Part shown: in pieces, positions 57,601-64,000 of the stretch
How positions within the stretch are numbered: position 1 is the first letter of the stretch
How the letters are laid out: every line of letters begins with the position of its first letter
NCBI GenBank assembly: GCA_025504975.1
Contig: JANUWI010000005.1
Coordinates: forward strand, 124,001-188,000
Origin: Plenodomus lindquistii
Lineage: Eukaryota > Ascomycota > Dothideomycetes > Pleosporales > Leptosphaeriaceae
Reading direction: 5' to 3'
DNA length: 64,000 nt
Made by a program: the position numbers and the translations under genes
The notes under the pieces: generated by a model
Databases searched by the model: none
Seen by the model: the letters and a program-made list of their open reading frames with translations, nothing else
Told to the model about the DNA's origin: nothing

Positions 57601-60600
57601 TCGAATACGCGCGCGAATCGAGTCCATGAAGCAGTCAAGCTTCTCCTCAATCATCAAATACTGATCGTTCTTCAGCCTCAAATCGCTGTCTACTTTCCAA
57701 GTGACATTCTGCTTGGGAGCAATGACCTCATACATCGGCACCGGATCGTACTGTATACGTAGAGCAACGTTGTTGTACCCAAAGTAACGCACGTGGTTCC
57801 TGTGAATGTCATGAGGACACAAACCCGCTCGAGGATGCAACTCTGTGCTCCAGAAGGTGAGCTCAAGGTATTTGGCAAACGAGTATTTCCACGTCCATTC
57901 AGACATTGGAAAGGCTTGCGTCTCTTGCCCACAGATTCTGCAACAGCTCCACATAAGGATTGTCTGGTACATCCCCTTCAATTTTGGTGGGTGTTTCTGG
58001 ACAATGACGGTCATTTGTCCTTCTCCGTGCACGTATTGACGAGAATGGTCGATCATTCTCTTGTCACAGTTTCCCACCTCGCACGCAACACTAGCGGACG
58101 AACAAAGATCTTCGACGTACTGGCCCAGTGTACAGTCGGGCGTGAAGCCATCGTCGTAATCGTGCTCCTGATAGAATCCAAGAGCAATGATCTCTGGTCC
58201 AATGCAAGGCGTAGACGATTTTGTGTTGACTACACTGTACAGAACAGCAATTTTCTGATGATTGAAGGGGTCGTAAAGATCCATGTTACCAGACAAGTAC
58301 GTTTCCCACAGGCGCCTTTGTGTCATGTAATTGTGCATGGCCTTGTCGTACTCCGAGGCGTGGACTGCGGACAAGAATTCTCGAACTTGCTTTGAGGCGC
58401 GCTCCACGACAGTATGCACCATTTCTGGCTGGACAAGTTCAAATTTCTGGCCTTTTTCGCCAGCCTTTTCCGGGTCCTCGCTCTCTTCGACATCGCCCGT
58501 GGTGTATTGGTTCTTGAGCTTGCTCAGATGACCTAGCTTGCGTTCGTACTGGCGAGCCTGCTCAAGCAGATAGGGTTGCATAAACTTCACAAAGGGAGAA
58601 GAGGACAGGATCTTGGTTCGATGATTCTCCACCATCTCGCTGTAGTACGAGGGTGCTGCGTCACCCGAATGCGCATCATTGGCATGATCCTGCTCTTCTG
58701 CGGACGGCTGCTTGGACTGCTCATCAGAATCAGATGACTTCGAGACAAGTGTGTCTTCTTTCTTGTTCGGATCAAGGGCACCAGTGAATGAAGTCGTCGG
58801 CGTATCTATGAACTCGTCTCGCATCAGGCAGGTCTCCAATCGAAGGTTATACACCACGTATGACATGAACTCGGTGACCCGCTTCAGCTTGACCAGTTCA
58901 GTGTTCTCTGCACCTCGCAAGACGATCGTACATCCAAGTTCTCTCTGGCAACCGGACAGAAAGATGTACGTTTTGCGGATGTTCTTGTGCACATAAGTCT
59001 TGACGTCGAAACTGCCACAGTAGCCAAGGTGGGATGGATCGATGGCAAGCTTGTCCACTGAAGAGATCATCCGAGAATTTGTGCATCGAGCTACTGCATT
59101 TAGCACGCTTGGTTTGACATTGTAAACAACAGCGATCCTTTCCTTCTCAAGAAATTCGAGTGCTAGCCCAGAGACATTACGTTGCACCAGTAGAACATGG
59201 GGTTCCAGAGCTGCGATCCGGCTGACCAAATTTCGGAGATACTCGCGTTCCTGCGCTATGACTGGGTCCAAGCTCATGAAGTGCGTTTGATGGCGTGCAT
59301 ATTCGATTGCAAATGTAATGATGACGATCCGAGGGTTGGGTATACTCCGGGGCATGCTGCGCAGAGCAACATTCTTGGTGAAGACCACACCAGAAACGTA
59401 CGCGGTGTCACGTGGTCTCCCTCCAGGGATCTTCTTCAGCTTGATGTAGTTTCGAACATCGATATCATCACCTCTGTCGACGTCTGGATTCACGTCATCG
59501 GTGCATTGTCGCAGAATGGGAATAAGAGCCTTTTCCCAGCTTGAGACATGGGGCACGCCGGCGTCGTATAGCATCTGCTTCAGCAGTTTGCGCGCATGGT
59601 CCAGGCTGGCTTTGTTGAGCTCCACCTTGGGCGTGATCCCCTGCATCGAAGCGCTTCGTGTGATTTTGGTGCCGGGTGGAGTGGCTGAAGAGGTTGGCAA
59701 GAGTTGTGGTGTGCCTAGCTGCGAGCTTGGTCCACTACCACCATAGCCAGTGTATGGCCGTAACAGTGTGTTACTCTTCGATCGTCTTGGAGAGGGCCGG
59801 TGGGTGATGCTACTTACGCTGAGATTCCTACGCCGGGGCTGTCGATTGCCAGTGCGACTTGTGATGCTAATGTTATCAGTGTCGCGAGCATGTCTGTCTC
59901 CAAGGCGCGCCTTCCCTTTCCTCATCGCGGCCAAAATACCGCCAAGCCCCGCCCTCTCACCTTCCATATTTGAGCCAGCGGTGGAGTCTTCGTTCAATGT
60001 TGCAAACAAACTAGCAGGCTCATCTTCACTCGATCCCTCATCTGACATGAAAGGTGCAAGATCAGGGTCAATGATGTTATCGTGGTGGAAAGCAGAAAGA
60101 CCGGGTTGGCTACGCGAAGCGTCGTGATACTGATGAAACGGGGCGCGATCGTCGTGTTTGACATGGCGCATGTGCTGATGCCTAGAGTGATAGCGCTTGT
60201 GACTTGATGACCGTGGCCTTCCACTGAGCGAACGCAGAGACCTCGAGGAGCTCGGTCTGGCCAGCGTCGGAGCACCGACTTCAATGACATGAGAGCGACG
60301 TTTCTTTTCGCTGCCAGTCTTCCTGGACATGGGAATACTGATAGTTGGCGTGCCGATCTTGGTGTGATCGCTTTCCATGTGCTCAGACTCGTAGTTGTCA
60401 TACTCTTCGATCTTCTCTTCTTGTTCATACATGGACATTTGATCGCCGTCGTCGGTATATTCTGACGAATCGTCATCATGACCATATATGATAGACTCAC
60501 AAGGCTTGCAGACTTTGAGGTTGCTCTGCTGTCCGAAGATCTTCCCCGAGACAATGGACGTACATTTGGAGTCGAAGATCTGCCCACAGGTACGGCAGTG

Positions 60601-61857
60601 ATGCTTGCGTCGGAACGTGGTGAAGGCGTCGCCGCAGTTGAAGCAGTCTTTTGCGTTTTCATCCCTCATCCAGAATTCGCGATCCAGTATCTTCCGCCGC
60701 ATCTGGGTGAATGTGCTCCGAGGCATGCTGTGTGTGACAGGCGCAGCTTGAGTTTGGCGCCGGATTTCCTCGATTGGTGCCGCCGCAGGAGTGCGCACCG
60801 TCGAGCTGCTTACTACAGAACTCAATCCGTCCGAAGACGATGCTCGTGAAGTCCTGAAGTTAGGCAGGTGGGAAGGTCCGACTTTGAGTAAGGGTGGACG
60901 CTGTTGCTCATGCGCATGGCTGGGTGTTCGAGAAGTGGGAGTAGTCTGGGGAGCCTGGGCACTTTCTGGTGCTTTATCAGGCTGGTCTTTGGCCTTGTTT
61001 GGAGCGGCGCGGGCAGGAGGCTGGCTGTCCGTACGAGAGCTCACCCTGCTCAGGCTGTCACGGGATGCATCCGCCGGGAACTTGAAGTTGGCACTCTGGC
61101 CCATGGCACCCTTGCCTTCCACAACCACCATGTCGTCGTCTTCGCTGTCGTTTCGATCACGCCGGGTTGCCTGCTTGCGGGCAGCAGCATCTTTTGCTGG
61201 CACAAGCCGTGGAGAACCTGCAGCTTGTGCTCCAGGCAAAGAGTCCCGTGTTATTGACTTTCGAGGTTGATCGACAGTAGAGGTGCTCTGGGTCTTTGCG
61301 TGCAGACTGACAGGACTGTGGGCAAAGGGGTAGTCTTCCTCCTGTGGTCTTCCAGATTCAGGCCCTGGTGGCATGGACGACCGCGATCGTGTGGCGCCGA
61401 GCGAGGTTCTAGAGGCGTTCAGCGAGGCCTTGCTGGACATGGTCGTGTTCGATATGTTCGAGTCTCGCGAGGGAGGAAGGGCATCGGGGAACGAGGATGA
61501 CGAGGGCGACTGCAGTCTCGATGACGACACGGGCATGACTATGGGCGAAGAGGCAGAGGTGCCAGCTGGGCTCCTGTTGGCAGCGCCTGGCCGCAGCGAC
61601 ACAGGCGAGCTCGTAGGGCCGCCTCCAGCAGCAGCATCTTGAGGTTGTTCCCTTACACCGCCGACCGAAGCCCTCAGACGGCTGTACAGGCCGCTAAAGC
61701 CACCCTGGACCAGTTCGATGCCTTTGGGCTCGCCCGCTCCAGGCGGCGCAAGGGGAGCCGTCAGGTCGTCAAAGGTAGTGAGGGTGTCGGTGCGCGATGC
61801 CGTGACATGCATCTGGTGGAGGGCGTCGTGCAGCGAGCCCTGGGCATGTTGGGCCAT
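54670..61857 (-). CDS. FAB1: 1-phosphatidylinositol-3-phosphate 5-kinase (PIKfyve/Fab1)
   Basis: A single open frame of 2395 aa, close to the family's usual length (yeast Fab1 2278 aa). The enzyme makes PI(3,5)P2 on vacuole and endosome membranes. Domain order: a disordered Ser/Pro-rich N-terminus; a FYVE zinc finger (about 400-465; WMRDENAKDCFNCG and RRKHHCRTCG bind PI3P); a chaperonin-like CCT domain (about 780-1010; includes HLGYCGSFDVKTYV and GCTIVLRGAE); a cysteine-rich middle (MWSCCRICGQ; SEWTWKYSFAKYLEL); a long acidic linker; and the C-terminal PIP kinase domain (about 1990-2320) with NLFYDREPNRRYDLKGSMRNR, QNNVMDYSLMAGFD and GIIDCIRTYTWDKKLE. A GTAAGT at 59819-59814 lies in coding sequence and is probably not used. 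ATG 61857 starts the frame. Confidence 0.96.
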   Translation of the reverse strand: MAQHAQGSLHDALHQMHVTASRTDTLTTFDDLTAPLAPPGAGEPKGIELVQGGFSGLYSRLRASVGGVREQPQDAAAGGGPTSSPVSLRPGAANRSPAGTSASSPIVMPVSSSRLQSPSSSSFPDALPPSRDSNISNTTMSSKASLNASRTSLGATRSRSSMPPGPESGRPQEEDYPFAHSPVSLHAKTQSTSTVDQPRKSITRDSLPGAQAAGSPRLVPAKDAAARKQATRRDRNDSEDDDMVVVEGKGAMGQSANFKFPADASRDSLSRVSSRTDSQPPARAAPNKAKDQPDKAPESAQAPQTTPTSRTPSHAHEQQRPPLLKVGPSHLPNFRTSRASSSDGLSSVVSSSTVRTPAAAPIEEIRRQTQAAPVTHSMPRSTFTQMRRKILDREFWMRDENAKDCFNCGDAFTTFRRKHHCRTCGQIFDSKCTSIVSGKIFGQQSNLKVCKPCESIIYGHDDDSSEYTDDGDQMSMYEQEEKIEEYDNYESEHMESDHTKIGTPTISIPMSRKTGSEKKRRSHVIEVGAPTLARPSSSRSLRSLSGRPRSSSHKRYHSRHQHMRHVKHDDRAPFHQYHDASRSQPGLSAFHHDNIIDPDLAPFMSDEGSSEDEPASLFATLNEDSTAGSNMEGERAGLGGILAAMRKGKARLGDRHARDTDNISITSRTGNRQPRRRNLSVSSITHRPSPRRSKSNTLLRPYTGYGGSGPSSQLGTPQLLPTSSATPPGTKITRSASMQGITPKVELNKASLDHARKLLKQMLYDAGVPHVSSWEKALIPILRQCTDDVNPDVDRGDDIDVRNYIKLKKIPGGRPRDTAYVSGVVFTKNVALRSMPRSIPNPRIVIITFAIEYARHQTHFMSLDPVIAQEREYLRNLVSRIAALEPHVLLVQRNVSGLALEFLEKERIAVVYNVKPSVLNAVARCTNSRMISSVDKLAIDPSHLGYCGSFDVKTYVHKNIRKTYIFLSGCQRELGCTIVLRGAENTELVKLKRVTEFMSYVVYNLRLETCLMRDEFIDTPTTSFTGALDPNKKEDTLVSKSSDSDEQSKQPSAEEQDHANDAHSGDAAPSYYSEMVENHRTKILSSSPFVKFMQPYLLEQARQYERKLGHLSKLKNQYTTGDVEESEDPEKAGEKGQKFELVQPEMVHTVVERASKQVREFLSAVHASEYDKAMHNYMTQRRLWETYLSGNMDLYDPFNHQKIAVLYSVVNTKSSTPCIGPEIIALGFYQEHDYDDGFTPDCTLGQYVEDLCSSASVACEVGNCDKRMIDHSRQYVHGEGQMTVIVQKHPPKLKGMYQTILMWSCCRICGQETQAFPMSEWTWKYSFAKYLELTFWSTELHPRAGLCPHDIHRNHVRYFGYNNVALRIQYDPVPMYEVIAPKQNVTWKVDSDLRLKNDQYLMIEEKLDCFMDSIRARIRGIHIDDVMAGTVDVCRQEVDSLLQRANEEHDWLKAKLQDKYMNSKYYEIIPMNRAIRAIQEKAVAWDETFADFEQQFFPSESDIRRLARLQLKKFLERDESTSSLTSVDEGAESGAEEPLVDEKGEGLALSPRPSDISPEQARDMLTSVVKEDNSTTEAPTDADTPSTPSKPTLESLVQTPREALEREDVRHLDLAVSSKFPDGTQTTGDQHTQTPTSMSDSGQFDPGSPTPTSPPKVNPIDKSLAEAIDNMPSSPSATPTSSTTLESKIPRLVEPSRREAPARPTTLARTQSQPGNIMRQNAAFPAPSPFNGGTSVVKPTMSEHARSLERMSERLGLGLMKQVKAGSRIPRSIPYKNDSRVSKIAQHFEQLQREFQKERMRERRNDRNRQVRAYPLASSKPIVEVYKDVHDAVQEHNESDEEMNAESLPRASMDNSTLGDSTFTDATEGTTTASQSPVEERHPRDANTQHEGGRESPSTPTHSAHIPSDAENDASDTETTPEDIPLPDSIAGSQLLSDSQLESSLELPRHEKTTLLKMITSFWSERSASGWAPLEYPFSQIEHVWQDSDIIIREDEPSSIIALALSCPDYVAKLQTFRDEDVDGGLETLDESIERNLLHEKNHNIRYSFTNRGVKAQCKIFYAQSFDALRRKCGVADRFVESLSRCSKWDSKGGKSKSIFLKTLDDRFVLKSLSPIEVQAFFKFGPNYFAFTHQNLFKSLPSVIAKMFGLFQVQIKTPTGRDFDWYMLVMENLFYDREPNRRYDLKGSMRNRKIQATGERDEVLLDENFVDIIYSETPIFVREHTKKLLKASVFNDTLFLSQNNVMDYSLMAGFDDTNREIIVGIIDCIRTYTWDKKLESWIKDRGKNKPTITSPKDYRNRFRIAMEKYILQAPNCWHQFSGRMVAQNVGVDRTRPVLEGVGADGGKDSGHKRGVSESSVGGSTLREGSVRGVGRRTIVEAEGDEGARPYGRRLR

Positions 61858-62584
61858 GGCTATGGCTATGGAGTCGAGGACCAGGATGCGGCGGTGCAGT
61901 AGAACGTTGCAGGCACAGGTTTGTTATGCGGGCGGCGGAGAGGCGGCCAACCGTGGCGAGTGGGGAGCGGCATCAGACTTCACCATGTGCCCATGGGACG
62001 CAGAGTGGAGACGAGACAAGGTAGTGTGTGTGGTGTGTGTTGGCTATGGGTGTATTCTAGAGTCTGGAGTGGTAGTTCTAGAGGGCAGTGGGCGCGGACT
62101 CCAAGCCGAAGACCATGTTCAAGTCAAACGACAGACACGAACAAGGCGCTTAGGCATCATCGACGGCACGCTGCCGTGGTCTGACAGGTCACGGACGGCA
62201 CGAGGTGAATGCTAGTCTGATGTGTCTAGGCGGTTGAAGCCCTGAAGGTTGCAGCTGGCAGGCCATGAGCCGAGCCGAGCGATGACGCGCCCACCATGTG
62301 CAGCCAGCCGTTGACCGCCCACCAAAAGCAGAGTAGCCGGCGCAGCCTCGTCGAGGAGTGAGCGCAGCGTGCAGACGCCCATGTTGCACAGTGAATGGGT
62401 AGACTTTTGCTGTGAGACATGAGACGATGCGACTCTTGGGCTGCTATTGGCATACCTGTGTACATACTACAACGCCATTGCTCTCTGCCCTGCATTCCAC
62501 GTTGGCGTTCCCCCCACCTCGAGACTGTGCTAGGAGCTAGGTAAGACGCGTCGCGTCTCCCGCTCGCGCCCGTGGTAGCGATAC
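61858..62584. promoter_or_regulatory. Divergent promoter between FAB1 and the TPP1-like gene
   Basis: 727 bp with start codons on both sides. Rich in GTGT and short GC blocks. No gene supported inside. Confidence 0.5.
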
Positions 62585-64000
62585 ATGGCCATTCGCCTCC
62601 ATGGCTGGCTCCACGAAAAGTTCGAGGGCCAGCTATTGCTAGGCAACGACTGGCTGCGTGCAAAGAATATTGCAAAGGCTGCGCAAGTGAAGAGCGATTA
62701 TCCTGGCGACTACACGGGCCTCTACCACGACAACGGCTCGTGTCTAGACATCATCCTCGCCTTTCCTCCCGGCTCTGCCCACTGCAACTTGCAGGTGGTG
62801 CAGGCCAATCCCCTCACTCTCACTGACGGCAAGAGCAAAGTCACCGCCCGCCTCGACCCCGCGTGCCTACGATCTTTCTTGGACCGCTTCACTCACCATT
62901 CGCACCTAGCCCCCCGGGCCGTGCTTGCGGTGCGCGACTACACAATCCGCTACACTTCCTACGGGCCGCCCCCAGACCGCCTGCAGCTCATCGTCCACAC
63001 GGCCAAGTGGATCGGCGTCAGCAACGCGACAGTGTCGGGCGCTGTACCGCTACACCAAGTCGACGAGGTCAGCACAGTGTTGCAGCTGCTGGACCACACA
63101 CGCGCACTGCAAGATCGCAAATGCCTGCAACCGCCTAAGCCAGGACCAAGTGTTGGAACACCAGTCGAGGAGCAAGCCTCGGACGAAGAGGGCGTCATGG
63201 CTCCCGCACTAGACGACAGCGCCCATTGGCCTCAAACCCAGCAGCCCTATTCACAGGAGGCAACCTTCGCAACGCAAATGGCCCCTGCCATCCGGTCTCG
63301 CACCAGTGGGGGCAAGTCGCCGGTGTCAAGGGTCGACCGAACAGAGCCTGCCATGGCTGAGACGATGCAGCCATCGGGCAACGGGAAAGCGCCAGTCAAT
63401 GACTACGCTCAACTGTTAGGTCTGCTGAAGCCCAAGAGTGCCTCCTCCCGGCCTAGCATAACCACCCCATCTCGTCCCTTGGAGACCCGAACACCACGGC
63501 AATCATCCTCTGCGCGCAAGTTTCAAACACCTAGAACAAATTCGCCCACACCAGTCCGCCGCAAGGACCGAGTCACGGATATTGACAGTCGCTCTCCAAC
63601 ACCTATTGAGTCTCCCAGAGCTCAACAGGTAATCGAAGACGCAGATGAGCAAGAGGACTCATCCAGAAACATGGAGTGCTCCTGGATGAAGGGTTTTGTG
63701 TTCAACAGCGAGTCCACGGTTCCAGACTCACGTCAAGCGAGCGTCCTAAGCAAGCCCTCAAGCTGGTACAAGACGCAACCCGGTGTCCTGCCTTTCCCAG
63801 AACGCAACATACCCATCGTGCTTTGGAAGCAAATATGCGCCATCGTAGACGAAAACGTCGCTGCGCAGGGGCACACCCAAAGCGACGACGAAGACCCCGT
63901 GGATCCTTCGCCTGAGTCTGATCCCGCGGATGCCGAAGTCGTTTCCTCTTTAGAGTCTGTCAACAAGGTACCTGACGACGATGAACCTAAGACTAGCCAG
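62585..64000 (+). CDS. Putative TPP1/Est3-type telomere OB-fold protein (partial, runs off the right edge)
   Basis: ATG 62585 opens a frame without a stop to the end of the window (472 codons so far). The first 170 residues look like one compact domain: MAIRLHGWLHEKFEGQLL, a segment with LTLTDGKSKVTARLDPACL, and VRDYTIRYTSYGPPPDRLQL with a following aliphatic strand. Strand order and the DG-K-V-ARL plus RYTSYGPP segments resemble the OB-fold of fungal TPP1/EST3-type shelterin proteins, which recruit telomerase. The similarity is from memory and moderate. The rest is disordered (SP/TP-rich), with a short conserved-looking block near 355-420 (CSWMKGFVFN...SWYKTQPGVLPFP...PIVLWKQICAIV). No intron is needed in the visible part. 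The gene is certain to be open; the family call is tentative. Confidence 0.5.
   Translation, partial: MAIRLHGWLHEKFEGQLLLGNDWLRAKNIAKAAQVKSDYPGDYTGLYHDNGSCLDIILAFPPGSAHCNLQVVQANPLTLTDGKSKVTARLDPACLRSFLDRFTHHSHLAPRAVLAVRDYTIRYTSYGPPPDRLQLIVHTAKWIGVSNATVSGAVPLHQVDEVSTVLQLLDHTRALQDRKCLQPPKPGPSVGTPVEEQASDEEGVMAPALDDSAHWPQTQQPYSQEATFATQMAPAIRSRTSGGKSPVSRVDRTEPAMAETMQPSGNGKAPVNDYAQLLGLLKPKSASSRPSITTPSRPLETRTPRQSSSARKFQTPRTNSPTPVRRKDRVTDIDSRSPTPIESPRAQQVIEDADEQEDSSRNMECSWMKGFVFNSESTVPDSRQASVLSKPSSWYKTQPGVLPFPERNIPIVLWKQICAIVDENVAAQGHTQSDDEDPVDPSPESDPADAEVVSSLESVNKVPDDDEPKTSQ

Noticed and set aside
59765..59819. GTAAGT donor-like sequence in FAB1
   Set aside because: The reading frame stays open with plausible basic, Ser-rich coding sequence, and no convincing branch and acceptor follow at fungal intron distance.

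Overview
The window reads as nuclear DNA of a filamentous ascomycete, most likely a dothideomycete (Pleosporales-like); the taxonomic guess is inference from gene content and style. Genes are monocistronic and lie on both strands. They are broken by short GT-AG introns (mostly 48-85 nt) with CTNAC/CTGAC branch points, separated by 0.2-6 kb of non-coding DNA, and the products are typical fungal families. I recognised no transposon, CRISPR array, rRNA or tRNA. Exon structures below were rebuilt by hand from splice signals, reading phase and family conservation.

Left part (0.6-3 kb): a small unknown gene, then a membrane-anchored aldehyde-dehydrogenase-like protein that lacks both catalytic residues. 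From 3.2 to 15.3 kb lies the most distinctive block: MFS transporter (-), a transcription factor with two C2H2 fingers plus a Zn2Cys6 domain (-), LigB/DODA-type extradiol dioxygenase (+), CocE/NonD hydrolase (-), small cupin protein (-) and a fumarylacetoacetase paralogue (+). Transporter, regulator, ring-opening oxygenase and two hydrolases together look like a catabolic (possibly biosynthetic) cluster for an aromatic compound. A shared promoter element (ATGTGGAGG) occurs exactly in three of its four promoter regions and in a relaxed form in the fourth.

Middle part (15.9-38.5 kb): housekeeping genes. In order: an RBR ubiquitin ligase, sterol C24(28) reductase ERG4, a MPDU1-like dolichol-phosphate-mannose utilisation protein, a PAP2 lipid phosphatase (DPP1-like), an anchored alpha/beta hydrolase, peptide:N-glycanase PNG1 with an intact catalytic triad, a SUR7/PalI-family eisosome protein and the U3 snoRNP WD40 protein UTP4.

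Right part (38.5-64 kb): a 6.1 kb gene-poor stretch leads to a G1-type cyclin. It is followed by a small predicted tail-anchored protein, a second MFS transporter, a probable gene remnant, an NVJ2-like PH/SMP lipid-transfer protein, the giant phosphatidylinositol-3-phosphate 5-kinase FAB1 and, running off the right edge, a protein whose N-terminus resembles the TPP1/Est3 telomere OB-fold.

The best candidate for an undescribed system is the 12 kb dioxygenase/hydrolase cluster with its own hybrid-type regulator and recurrent promoter motif.
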